From contig JAABTQ010000036.1 of NCBI GenBank assembly GCA_011389745.1, forward strand, positions 1 through 32,243: a stretch of 32,243 bases of DNA, given 5' to 3'. Below, one piece after another: positions 1-8,074 of the stretch. The translations under genes were made by a program, and so were the position numbers. Numbering within the stretch: the stretch's first letter is position 1; every line of letters starts with the position of its first letter. This DNA is from Desulfobacteraceae bacterium (GTDB lineage: Bacteria; Desulfobacterota; Desulfobacteria; Desulfobacterales; SKZT01). The notes beneath the pieces are model-generated. The model made no database searches and was not told the DNA's origin. It was given only the letters and a program-made list of their open reading frames with translations.

Positions 1-85
1 TCCTGGAATATTCGAGTTCGGATTCTATTTTTTCCAGTTCCTGAACCCGTCTTTCCAATTCTTCATAGGAAGGTTTTGTTGTCAT
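1..85 (-). CDS. N-terminus of a probable PAS/histidine-kinase-type signalling protein (partial)
   Basis: Reading the minus strand from an ATG at 85, an open frame runs off the left edge of the window after 28 codons. The peptide begins MTTKPSYEELERRVQELEK and continues as a Glu/Arg/Leu-rich helix. This style of opening (a few polar residues, then YEELE-R-V-ELE) is typical of the coiled-coil leader in front of PAS domains in large sensor kinases of Desulfobacterota. No catalytic or PAS residue is visible because the gene is cut, so the assignment rests only on this leader. The ribosome-binding site is weak (AAAGGG, about 5 bases before the ATG). It could equally belong to another protein with an N-terminal coiled coil. 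Confidence 0.5.
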   Translation of the reverse strand, partial: MTTKPSYEELERRVQELEKIESELEYSR

Positions 86-409
86 ATTAGGCCCTTTTTA
101 AATGTCTGAAGCATGCATTTTTTCGATGTGCCTGATATTTCTGGCTGAGAATACTACTTTTGAGTTCACCCAAGCGCACCCTGTGGTAAGATACCTTTTC
201 CAAAAATCAATAAGTTGGAAACCTTTCTGATGCCATACTTAATCATTTCAAAGGATGGTGTTTGGGTTTTTTGACTTATCATATATACTAGTAAAAAATA
301 TATAAGGTACTGAAAACAAACAACTGTGGACAATTATGCTGTTTCGGATAATTTTCGTTGCATGCTGTTATAAAGTTCAGACTGATAAAACGTAGCCGAC
401 CGATAAAGA

Positions 410-443
410 GGCCGCCGTCTCCGGCATGAGAATGGCGGCGGCC
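410..443 (-). terminator. GC-rich hairpin downstream of the esterase gene
   Basis: The ten-base arms at 410-419 and 434-443 pair completely apart from one G-T wobble, around a 14-base loop. The hairpin starts about 35 bases beyond the stop codon of the minus-strand esterase and is followed on that strand by a short T-containing run (CTCTTTAT), so it may be a rho-independent terminator with a poor T tract. In the rest of the 86-477 intergenic region I see only AT-rich sequence with no gene and no convincing promoter. Confidence 0.4.
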
Positions 444-477
444 TATACTTTGTTTATAATATAAGTTAAGTCTTTCC

Positions 478-3120
478 TTACACTGCTTCAGCAGCAGCGG
501 TTTCTTTAATGTTAATACAATCCAGCCAGGCCTTGGCGGAAACTTTGTGATAAAGATTCGCGTTGGCGGCCAGTTCAAATGTCAAGGTTACTGTTTGGCC
601 GGCAAAGCTGCTGAGATCGATATCCCTTATTTTCATCCATTCCTGCTCGGTGTGATCCATTCCGGCTGCAAAAACCTGGTCAACGATTACACCGTTTACC
701 AATACGCTGAATCGGGCTGTTGTGTATTCGTTTGCGGCCGCACCAAGTTCCAGTTTACGAGCATAGTTTAATACTGGCATTCTACCCAAAGACAACTGCC
801 GCGATACAGACCGTACCTGATCACCAACGACATCATTTTCTCCTGAAGACACGCAACCGAACAACATTGGGTTATCACTACCAGACGGCCCCATGTCGGT
901 AAGCAACTGCCAGCCTGCGCCTTCCCAATCCGAAGCAGTTGCTGTAACACTGTCGTCGTAAACATCTGATGCGTTGGGCTGATGTTCGATCCTTTTAATC
1001 TCGGATACTGTTGCGGTGCCATTATCTGTCCCGGCATCTGATGATTTCTCCTTTGATGCTGTCATAATACCAGCTGATTCCAATGCCTTGGCGATAATTG
1101 ACGCGACATCTACACCACCTGAGGCCGCACCCATATTTCTATCTGATCCCAAGGGGCTTGTGTGTTGACTTTTTAGGACTCCTGCCGCTTCCAGAGAACT
1201 GGTGATGATTTTTGACACATCGACGCCCACTCCCGGCTTTTTCGAGACACCATGGTCCGGCATGATGCCGCTTATATTCTTGAAAAATTCGGCTGCGGTC
1301 AGGGGTTTATTAATGGTTGACTTCATCCCGATGCCATGGCGGAAATCACCATAAGTTTCTTTTGCAGCGTCATTGCCGGATGTTGAATACCGGGGATGAT
1401 ATTCCCAGTCTGCCGGCTGTTTTTCAGGCAACCCCCAAAATTTCGCGATGTGATAGGTAGATGAAATTCCCACATCAATAAAAAAAGGTGCGGCAGTGCC
1501 GTATTGATCCTCTTGGTTGCCGGGATTTACCGGTACACCATGGCCCATTCCAGCGATGGTGTAGCATTCGATCAGGTCCTCACCATCCGGATTCTGCCAG
1601 ACCTGACGTAAGTAACCATCGACATTTACCTGAATTGAGGCAGTTTCATCGAGCCCATGTATGTTAGCCCATTGTTTGACAATCTCCGTTGCATTTACCG
1701 GTTTCACAGTCCCGTCCGCATCACCATGCCATATGGAAACTTTTGGCCATTGTCCCTGGTAAGAAGAGGCGGATCGCACCAGATTGCCCCATTCTTGCCC
1801 CGATCGGTTCGGTCCTTGAAACATGCATGCAAATCCTTCTTGCAAATCGTTGGCTGCACGGTAAGGTAACCCCGCAATGATGGCGCCACCGGCGAATATA
1901 TCCGGATAAGCCGCCAGCATAATGGTGGTCATCGCTCCTCCTGAAGATACACCGGTCACGTAAATGTTTTGACGGTCGATGTTGTGTTCGGCAACCATCC
2001 GGTCGACCATCTGCTTGATGGATAAAGCTTCACCGCTGTCCCTTACCATATCTTCGGGGTTGAACCAGTTGAAGCATTTCAACGGGTTGTTCCTCTCGGA
2101 TTGCTGCGGTAATAGTAATGCAAAACCGTAACGATCCGCAAGCCTCGACCAGCCGCTGCCTTGATCATATGAGGCAGCGCTTTGGGTACCCCCATGTAAT
2201 AGCACAACCAAGGGCGCTGAGTCAGGCAGATTATTGGGGACATAGGTAAACATTCGCAATTCACCAGGGTTTGATCCAAAAGAAGTTACTTCGAAGAGCC
2301 GGTTGTCGAAGCTGTCGATTTTGTTTGTCCAGCCCTGAGCGCTCGAATAGGTAGACAAGAGTTTTTCCCACTTGGGGCGTAAACGGCTATTTTTCACAAG
2401 ATTGATCAAGTGAGATAAAGATAAATTAATATTGCGCATTGGTTTTCTCCGTTCTTTGGGTAAATTGATGAGTGAACCGATGTCGATCAGTTTTCTGACA
2501 GGAAGGAACACTCGGTAAATAAGCCCGGAATGGATTACCCTATCCCGGTCGGGATCGAGCCATGAAGGTGGTTGAGCACCTTCAGCCGGCTCAAAAAGTT
2601 GTGTTACAAGCGAACGCCGATTTCCAGACCATAACGCCAGCTGAATCCCGGCAACCGGATAACCACGGCTGACCCATAGCCCGAACAGCTCACGCGTTAA
2701 ATTTTTCCGTGCGTCTTCGCCGGCGGCTTGGCCCAGCAACCAGGACAGAATATCACCGAAACACTGATGAGCAGAAAAAAACGGCGCTTTTGGAATATCA
2801 GCCACTTCCCGCAGATTTGTTGATGAGCCTATTACAACTTCAGGTCCATCGATCCGGCGGATTAACCTGGTAGGTTGAAGGGCTCGGTAGCATCGCACCG
2901 CCTCAATAGTATGCGCTTGTTGAGGGGCCGCCATCGTGCCGATCAGCAGGTCAGAGGCGTAACCTGGAGTCACAGGCGGTGAGCCTGGTCCTCTAGGGCC
3001 GGGCCTCACCAGTCCACCTGAAACCATTAAAGTGACGCGATAGCGTATATCACGCCGGGACTCACCGAGTATCTCAGCGAGCTGCTCACTGAACTCATAA
3101 CGTCGTAAAATTTTTTTCAT
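478..3120 (-). CDS. PHB depolymerase-family esterase with N-terminal extension and C-terminal accessory domain
   Basis: The frame codes for 880 residues in three parts. Residues 1 to about 227 match no enzyme I recognise. They contain a basic, possibly winged-helix stretch (SGGLVRPGPRGPGSPP) and no signal peptide. Residues about 260-560 are an alpha/beta-hydrolase of the poly(3-hydroxybutyrate) depolymerase/feruloyl esterase type: oxyanion region VVLLHGGTQSAASYD, nucleophile elbow GVSSGGA, acid residue in WHGDADGTV, and catalytic His in GMGHGVPV. Residues about 630-690 carry two short helical repeats (VDVSKIITSSLEAAG and VDVASIIAKALESAG), and about 740-880 look like a beta-rich, possibly polymer-binding domain. 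The ATG at 3120 has no clear Shine-Dalgarno, whereas an internal in-frame ATG at 2439 has GGAG seven bases upstream, so a 653-residue esterase may be the main product. Lack of a signal peptide suggests a cytoplasmic (granule) substrate; this is inference. Confidence 0.8.
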   Translation of the reverse strand: MKKILRRYEFSEQLAEILGESRRDIRYRVTLMVSGGLVRPGPRGPGSPPVTPGYASDLLIGTMAAPQQAHTIEAVRCYRALQPTRLIRRIDGPEVVIGSSTNLREVADIPKAPFFSAHQCFGDILSWLLGQAAGEDARKNLTRELFGLWVSRGYPVAGIQLALWSGNRRSLVTQLFEPAEGAQPPSWLDPDRDRVIHSGLIYRVFLPVRKLIDIGSLINLPKERRKPMRNINLSLSHLINLVKNSRLRPKWEKLLSTYSSAQGWTNKIDSFDNRLFEVTSFGSNPGELRMFTYVPNNLPDSAPLVVLLHGGTQSAASYDQGSGWSRLADRYGFALLLPQQSERNNPLKCFNWFNPEDMVRDSGEALSIKQMVDRMVAEHNIDRQNIYVTGVSSGGAMTTIMLAAYPDIFAGGAIIAGLPYRAANDLQEGFACMFQGPNRSGQEWGNLVRSASSYQGQWPKVSIWHGDADGTVKPVNATEIVKQWANIHGLDETASIQVNVDGYLRQVWQNPDGEDLIECYTIAGMGHGVPVNPGNQEDQYGTAAPFFIDVGISSTYHIAKFWGLPEKQPADWEYHPRYSTSGNDAAKETYGDFRHGIGMKSTINKPLTAAEFFKNISGIMPDHGVSKKPGVGVDVSKIITSSLEAAGVLKSQHTSPLGSDRNMGAASGGVDVASIIAKALESAGIMTASKEKSSDAGTDNGTATVSEIKRIEHQPNASDVYDDSVTATASDWEGAGWQLLTDMGPSGSDNPMLFGCVSSGENDVVGDQVRSVSRQLSLGRMPVLNYARKLELGAAANEYTTARFSVLVNGVIVDQVFAAGMDHTEQEWMKIRDIDLSSFAGQTVTLTFELAANANLYHKVSAKAWLDCINIKETAAAEAV
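2437..2450 (-). promoter_or_regulatory. Internal ribosome-binding site and ATG inside the esterase frame
   Basis: On the minus strand GGAG (2450-2447) precedes an in-frame ATG (2439-2437) by seven bases. The peptide from here begins MRNINLSLSHLINLV, a plausible esterase start. The site decides whether the 227-residue extension is a domain of the enzyme or a separately translated reading frame. Confidence 0.45.
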
Positions 3121-3372
3121 AATTCATCATAATGCATTGATCAGGAAATACAAGAGGTTTTTTAGTAAGTGATGAAAACTAAAAAACTTTTTATATGAAT
3201 GGGAACTTCTGTGTGAAAGGCATTACCATTTGTCAACGTGGCATCCTCCAGCTTGAGGCCTGAGATTTTTGCAGCTCTATTTTATACCCGAGTTTGAAAA
3301 GATTTTTTAGATTTTGCTCGTGGGTTACTATCCTTTTTCTGAAATACCTGCCTGTCAAAACCTAATTCAGTA

Positions 3373-3972
3373 TTATTTTTTCTTCCCATTTCTTTGTTTT
3401 CCAGATCCTTTCCGAACCTGCTGCTGCAACAGTGCGGGATTACCCTCATCCGTTTTCTCCGTGGTCGCACCATTAACGTGCTTGTTATTGAGCTGTTCCA
3501 AGGATACCGGAGCCCAAATCACCTTGCGTCGAAACGCCTTGGTTACCACCAGGACTTCTTCAACATCCTTAAACTGGTCAATATCTATCCCATTGGTATC
3601 CTTGGGATCAAAGTTTTCCAAACGACGAAGCGAGCCGTCAGTGCATACCGCGATATACATAGTTTTTATTCTCCTTGGTCCAATCCACGTGATTTCATTT
3701 ATTGAAAAAAATGGTGAATTTTCCAGTTCAATTCGCTGTTCCCTTCGGAGCTGGGCACATGTGGCATACTCAGGGCACAGCGGGCATTTCAGGTAAGCCC
3801 TGTGCTGTTCGAATATGGTGCAGCGAATGGTTTTGTTTAACCAGGCATACAACGCCTGGATCTCTCCAGGCACATCCCGAATATCCGGAATATGCGTGGG
3901 GTCACCAGTATTATCCCGGCTTTCCGCAACAACTGTTATCACATGACGTCCCTGAGCTTTATTTATGTCCAT
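3373..3972 (-). CDS. Hypothetical protein with a Cys cluster
   Basis: A 199-residue protein of no recognised family. Cysteines at about residues 51, 63, 66 and 72 form C-x11-C-x2-C-x5-C (the dense part is CPLCPEYATC), which could hold zinc or an iron-sulfur cluster. The C-terminal half (TMYIAVCTDGSLRRLENFDP onward) reads as a small beta-rich domain, and the last 35 residues are Lys/Gln-rich and probably disordered. It starts seven bases after the ADP-ribosylglycohydrolase gene and so is the last gene of the dksA-like/ADP-ribosylglycohydrolase operon. The ATG at 3972 has no strong ribosome-binding site, which fits translation following from the gene upstream. Function unknown. Confidence 0.6.
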   Translation of the reverse strand: MDINKAQGRHVITVVAESRDNTGDPTHIPDIRDVPGEIQALYAWLNKTIRCTIFEQHRAYLKCPLCPEYATCAQLRREQRIELENSPFFSINEITWIGPRRIKTMYIAVCTDGSLRRLENFDPKDTNGIDIDQFKDVEEVLVVTKAFRRKVIWAPVSLEQLNNKHVNGATTEKTDEGNPALLQQQVRKGSGKQRNGKKK

Positions 3973-3979
3973 ACCATAC

Positions 3980-4768
3980 TCAAATAAATGTGGCTTGGAT
4001 TAGACCGAATTTGTGACAAAACCGTTCTGTGATCATCCAAAGTTCGGGGGTCAGGCAAGTCTTTACTTTTTTTACGATATCAGGAGATACAGGACCATAA
4101 TAGGCTTCTGCAATTGCACCAGTGATGCAGGCCAGGGTGTCACTGTCACCCCCAAGAGAAATGGCATTGCGGAGAGAATCTTCGTATGAATCCGATTCCA
4201 GAAAAGAAATGATTGCCTCCGGGACCGTTCCCTGGGAGGAAATGTCAAAACCATAGGATGGCCTTATGACATCAACTGTGCGGTCAAGGTCGTACCCGAA
4301 CCGGTGAGTCACTTCCTTTTTAATCAGTGTTTTATCCTGAGTGGTCCTGGCCAGAAAAACGGCCAATGCCGTTGCTTGTGCCCCCTTTATACCTTCGGGA
4401 TGGTTGTGGGATATTTTTGCAGTCAGCGATGCCTCATGCAGGACGGTGTCCACAGTGTTAAAAGCAAAACCCACTGGACTCACCCTCATGGCAGAACCAT
4501 TTCCCCAGGAATTGTATGGTTTGGGATTACTCGATTGGAGCCAGCGAATAAAAGCCCCGCCATAACCGGCATAAATATATTGTCGGCCAATCTCCCGGAT
4601 CCATTTTTGGTAGTTGCCGTCTTCCATGATGGCTTTTGCCACGGCGATGGTCAGAACAGAATCGTCAGTGAAGCGGCATTGCGGATCAAACAGTGGAAAG
4701 GTCTTGGTCTTGATCGGGCTGGGTTCGTATACCGATCCGATGATGTCTCCTGCAATGGCACCAATCAT
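3980..4768 (-). CDS. ADP-ribosylglycohydrolase (DraG/ARH family)
   Basis: The 262-residue product begins MIGAIAGDIIGSVYE, the standard opening of ADP-ribosylglycohydrolases. It holds the two metal-binding signatures, TDDSVLT at residues 34-40 and GGDSDTLA at about 206-213, expected to bind the dinuclear magnesium centre that removes ADP-ribose from proteins or small molecules. The length is normal for the family. The start at 4768 is preferred over a longer frame because GGAGG lies 4 bases before it. Its ATG overlaps the TGA of the upstream dksA-like gene (ATGA at 4768-4765), so the two are translationally coupled. No ADP-ribosyltransferase partner is in the window, so this does not look like a complete draT/draG or toxin-antitoxin pair. 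The substrate cannot be read from sequence. Confidence 0.9.
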   Translation of the reverse strand: MIGAIAGDIIGSVYEPSPIKTKTFPLFDPQCRFTDDSVLTIAVAKAIMEDGNYQKWIREIGRQYIYAGYGGAFIRWLQSSNPKPYNSWGNGSAMRVSPVGFAFNTVDTVLHEASLTAKISHNHPEGIKGAQATALAVFLARTTQDKTLIKKEVTHRFGYDLDRTVDVIRPSYGFDISSQGTVPEAIISFLESDSYEDSLRNAISLGGDSDTLACITGAIAEAYYGPVSPDIVKKVKTCLTPELWMITERFCHKFGLIQATFI

Positions 4769-5124
4769 TGTTCCTCCGAGGCTCGGGCACAGGATATGCA
4801 AGTCAAGAGACTAGGATCAACCCTCAGTCGTCCCTCCGCGATCTCTTCATCACAATTCATGCAATAGCCATACTCACCTGATTCCATTCGCTCAAGAGCA
4901 ATCTTAACGCGCCTGTATTCAGCATCAACCAGATGAGCCGTGGCCTGAGACATAGCCTGTTGCTGCATTGCATCCATTCGTGACAGGCGACCCATACGCG
5001 CCTGGTCAAGCTCGACCGGCTTACTCTTCTCATTATCGGCATTTTTTCCAACGTCTATGGCTTCGAGTCTTTCTTCAAGACGCTTTTTGAAATATTTTAA
5101 ATCAATATTATTGTTATATATCAA
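4765..5124 (-). CDS. DksA/TraR-family zinc-finger protein
   Basis: A 119-residue protein with the DksA/TraR architecture: an N-terminal helical region, a coiled-coil segment (LSRMDAMQQQAMSQATAH, around residues 46-63) and a C-terminal four-cysteine zinc finger (CMNC ... CISC, about residues 87-112). Family members bind the secondary channel of RNA polymerase and alter transcription initiation. The coiled-coil tip lacks the DxxDxA triplet of true E. coli DksA as far as I can see, so a TraR-like or specialised role is more likely. The start codon is TTG at 5124, chosen because a strong GGAGG sits six bases upstream. It is the first gene of a three-gene minus-strand operon and is transcribed away from recQ. 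Confidence 0.85.
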   Translation of the reverse strand: MIYNNNIDLKYFKKRLEERLEAIDVGKNADNEKSKPVELDQARMGRLSRMDAMQQQAMSQATAHLVDAEYRRVKIALERMESGEYGYCMNCDEEIAEGRLRVDPSLLTCISCARASEEQ

Positions 5125-5166
5125 TTAAAACCTCCTTTATATCAGGTATTGCATTATGAAATATAA

Positions 5167-5375
5167 TTATATTCAAAAAGTTACCCGAGGTCAAAGGAAC
5201 TTCTCAAATACATTGAAGAAATCAAAAAGCATCACAAAGACTGGCTTTAAGAGCAAGAGACCATTTTCTGGCCGGGAGGGAACGACTCCGGTTTATTACC
5301 AATCTTGATCAATTAATTGAGAATCTCAAAAATCCCGGTCAGCCTCCGATAATGCTTGACACGCAGTCAGGATAA
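5167..5375 (+). pseudogene. Frameshifted remnant of an unidentified ORF
   Basis: Two open stretches in adjacent frames join into one protein-like sequence. The first ends in KELLKYIEEIKKHHKDW with a stop at 5248-5250. The second, shifted by one base from about 5244, continues RARDHFLAGRERLRFITNLD and runs to a stop at 5375. The composition (amphipathic helices, no low complexity) looks like decayed coding sequence of about 65 codons. I do not recognise the parent. The rest of the 5125-5471 gap between the divergent dksA-like gene and recQ shows nothing else. Confidence 0.35.
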
Positions 5376-5471
5376 TGGAAAATTTCAGATTATTATTCAT
5401 TTTTTTAAGTCATTCAATTTCAGGATACTTCTCCAGATTTACCGGGGAAGGCAGTATAGGGTTCCGTAAAT

Positions 5472-7439
5472 ATGCTGAATGGAGATTTAAAAAAGCCAAT
5501 GATCGAACAAACACTTCAAAAACGATTTGGTTTTTCCGGATTCAAATCCGGACAGCGTGACGTGGTTGATAAAATCATTACGGGTGAGTCCGCTGCCGCC
5601 ATTTTTCCCACAGGAGCAGGAAAATCTCTGTGTTACCAAATTGCGGCCCTTCATGAAACTGGGTTGACCCTGGTGATTTCGCCTTTACTTTCCCTCATGA
5701 AAGACCAACTGGAGTTTTTACAATCCAAACATATCCCGGCAGCCAAGCTGGACTCGGGTATGCCTCCGGAGGACTACCGCGATGCTCTTGAAGCGGCCAA
5801 AAAGGGAAAGATCCATATTTTGATGATTGCCGTGGAACGGTTTAAAAACGAGCGGTTCAGAACCCACCTTCGACAAATGCGTGTGTCATTTCTGGTGGTG
5901 GATGAAGCCCACTGCATTTCCGAATGGGGCCATAATTTCAGGCCCGATTATCTCAAAATTCCCGCCTATCAAAAAGAGTTCGATATACCTAAAGTGCTTC
6001 TCCTCACAGCCACGGCTACGCCCCGGGTAATCGAGGATATGTGCGACAAGTTTTCGATCCCGTCAGCCAATGTCATTCGAACCGGTTTTTATCGTGAGAA
6101 CCTTTTTCTCAGAATTCTTCCGGTTCATGAAAATAAAAAAGATATCCTGTTGAAGGAAGTGCTGTCAGGTAAACCCGATGGCCCGGCCATCGTTTATGTG
6201 ACTTTGCAGAAAACAGCAAATAAGGTTGCCTCCATGCTCGACGCCCATGGTATTAAAGCCGAAGCCTACCATGCGGGGATGAAAAATGAGGTTCGGGAAG
6301 CTGTTCAGAATCGGTTTATGGCCGGAAAGACTCAGATTGTTGTCGCCACCATCGCCTTTGGCATGGGAATCGATAAAAGGAATATCCGGAAGGTGGTTCA
6401 CTATGATCTGCCCAAATCCATGGAAAGTTACAGTCAGGAAATAGGCCGGGCGGGACGGGACGGCGAACCTTCCCTGTGCTGCCTGCTGGGCAACAAAAAT
6501 AATATTCCGGTCATTGAAAACTTTGTCTATGGCGACACGCCGGATATCAGTGGAATACGTCATGTTCTGACACAAATTAAAAACTCCGGGCAAAATACCT
6601 TTGAAGTCCGGCCCTTCAACCTGAGCCTGGATGCAGATATCCGGCTGCTTCCCCTCAGGACCCTGTTGGTCTATCTTGAAATGGAAAAAATCTTATCTCC
6701 AAAATATGCCTATTTTGAACACTATCCATTTCAATACCGGTTGAAGGCACGAGAGATTGCCGATCAGTTTGAAGGTGAGAGAAAAAAGTTTGTTCAGATA
6801 TTGTTTGATTGCTCCAAGACGGCTGTAAAATGGACCAATCCGGATATGGAGGCCATTATGGTCAAATCAGGTGCGGATCGGCAGCGAATCCTGGCTGCTC
6901 TCGAGTATTTTCATGAAAAAGGTTGGATCGAGCTCCAGCCCAAATCAGGGGTTGAGGTATTCGAAATTCTTGATTCCACTTTTGACGTAAACACCGTGGC
7001 CGGAAAAATGTCAGCCCTGTTCAAGGAAAAAGAGGCTAAAGATGTGGCACGACTTCATACCATGATAGAATTATTTGAAAGCGACCAATGTCTTGCCCGG
7101 AGTTTATCCGCTTATTTCGGAGAGAGCCTGGAGGCTTCCTGCGGAAAGTGCTCCACTTGCCTGAATAAAAAATCATCGCGACTGCTATTCGAAGAGCCGC
7201 CTTCTCTTGAACGATTTAATTTTCAAGAAGTTATTCGTCCGCTGACCAGAGCCATGCCTCTACGATTGCCTGTCCATCTGATAATCCGATTTTTATGCGG
7301 CATCCGTTCACCCCGGCTTACCCAATTCAAAGCAACGGGAATGGAGGGATTCGGAGCCTTGGAAACCCACGCATACAAGAATGTGGAATCATGGGTATTG
7401 AAAAACCTACATGGAAACAAGAGCTTCAAAGTATCTTAA
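5472..7439 (+). CDS. recQ: RecQ-family ATP-dependent DNA helicase
   Basis: A 655-residue superfamily 2 helicase. Motif 0 is in FGFSGFKSGQRDVV, Walker A is FPTGAGKSLCYQ (about residue 45), motif II is DEAH (144-147) with HCISEWGHNFRPDY just after it, which is the RecQ aromatic-rich loop. Motifs V/VI are in VVATIAFGMGID and QEIGRAGRDGE. The RQC zinc-binding cysteines are present (C ... SCGKCSTC, about 557-569). RecQ unwinds 3'-tailed DNA during recombination and fork repair. After the zinc site the C-terminus is not a clear HRDC domain, and the last 80 residues are unfamiliar. An alternative start at 5499 (MIEQTLQKRFGF) would be closer to the family's usual N-terminus. Its 3' end overlaps the next gene by 29 bases. 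Confidence 0.93.
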   Translation: MLNGDLKKPMIEQTLQKRFGFSGFKSGQRDVVDKIITGESAAAIFPTGAGKSLCYQIAALHETGLTLVISPLLSLMKDQLEFLQSKHIPAAKLDSGMPPEDYRDALEAAKKGKIHILMIAVERFKNERFRTHLRQMRVSFLVVDEAHCISEWGHNFRPDYLKIPAYQKEFDIPKVLLLTATATPRVIEDMCDKFSIPSANVIRTGFYRENLFLRILPVHENKKDILLKEVLSGKPDGPAIVYVTLQKTANKVASMLDAHGIKAEAYHAGMKNEVREAVQNRFMAGKTQIVVATIAFGMGIDKRNIRKVVHYDLPKSMESYSQEIGRAGRDGEPSLCCLLGNKNNIPVIENFVYGDTPDISGIRHVLTQIKNSGQNTFEVRPFNLSLDADIRLLPLRTLLVYLEMEKILSPKYAYFEHYPFQYRLKAREIADQFEGERKKFVQILFDCSKTAVKWTNPDMEAIMVKSGADRQRILAALEYFHEKGWIELQPKSGVEVFEILDSTFDVNTVAGKMSALFKEKEAKDVARLHTMIELFESDQCLARSLSAYFGESLEASCGKCSTCLNKKSSRLLFEEPPSLERFNFQEVIRPLTRAMPLRLPVHLIIRFLCGIRSPRLTQFKATGMEGFGALETHAYKNVESWVLKNLHGNKSFKVS

Positions 7440-7872
7440 AAAAAAGCAGGTACCCTTTACAACCGTTGAATACAAGCATGAGGAAAAAGGTGCTGAATTT
7501 GCAGCCCGGGCCATTGGATTTGCACTGGAAAAAACGGTCAAAACCCTGGTAGCCGATCTCGGACCCAACGGATATGTGCTGGCGCTGATGCCCGGAGACA
7601 AACACCTGTCCATGAAAAAACTTGCGAAAGCCTGTTGTGCCAAAAAAGCCGCCATGGCGGACACCGAGACCGCCCAGCGCCTTACCGGTTACTGGGTGGG
7701 AGGCATCAGCCCTTTCGGAACTCGCCAGAAATTACCGGTGGTAATGGAAAAAACCCTTTTTCAATATGATGAGGTTGCTATCAACGCCGGACAACGCGGT
7801 ATCATGCTGATTATGAAGCCGAAGGATATTCTTCGGGCTTCGGACGGTATAGGTGCCGATTTGGTTTATTAA
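7411..7872 (+). CDS. ybaK: YbaK/EbsC-type Cys-tRNA(Pro) deacylase
   Basis: A 153-residue single-domain protein of the YbaK/ProX editing family. Visible hallmarks are the conserved lysine region LEKTVKTLVADL and the GGISPFGTRQKLPV signature followed by INAGQRG and the C-terminal DILRA segment. These proteins hydrolyse mischarged Cys-tRNA(Pro) in the cytoplasm. The gene overlaps the end of recQ by 29 bases in another frame, so it is probably cotranscribed with recQ; a functional link to RecQ is not implied. Length and order of motifs are normal for the family. Confidence 0.92.
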   Translation: METRASKYLKKKQVPFTTVEYKHEEKGAEFAARAIGFALEKTVKTLVADLGPNGYVLALMPGDKHLSMKKLAKACCAKKAAMADTETAQRLTGYWVGGISPFGTRQKLPVVMEKTLFQYDEVAINAGQRGIMLIMKPKDILRASDGIGADLVY

Positions 7873-7925
7873 CCTATCCATCGGAATTATCAATCCCGCC
7901 TTCTATCCCTATCGAAAATAGAAAT

Positions 7926-7952
7926 TTGACAATAGATCATATCACCTTTAAT
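7926..7952 (+). promoter_or_regulatory. Candidate sigma-70 promoter upstream of selD
   Basis: A perfect TTGACA (7926-7931) is followed 15 bases later by TTTAAT (7947-7952, five of six matches to the -10 consensus). The spacing is short, which lowers confidence. It lies about 120 bases before the selD ATG, in the only gap of the recQ-to-kinase run large enough for a promoter. Confidence 0.35.
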
Positions 7953-8074
7953 TATTCTGATCGGACCAAATTGTAAAGAAAACATAAAAAAAGCTTCCGA
8001 ATATTCTGGAAAAACCGGCACCCGTATTCGCCCGTCAAAGGGTGATGCGACCCGTACAGGTCAAATGGAATATT

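Noticed and set aside
288-578. 96-residue minus-strand ORF over the intergenic region and the end of the esterase gene
   Set aside because: It overlaps the esterase in another frame, has no ribosome-binding site, and includes the terminator hairpin.
3314-3796. 160-residue plus-strand ORF
   Set aside because: It is the reverse shadow of the Cys-cluster gene, with low-complexity Phe/Ser/Leu composition and no start signal.
5356-5384. TTGACA before recQ as a promoter
   Set aside because: No acceptable -10 hexamer lies at 15-19 bases spacing.
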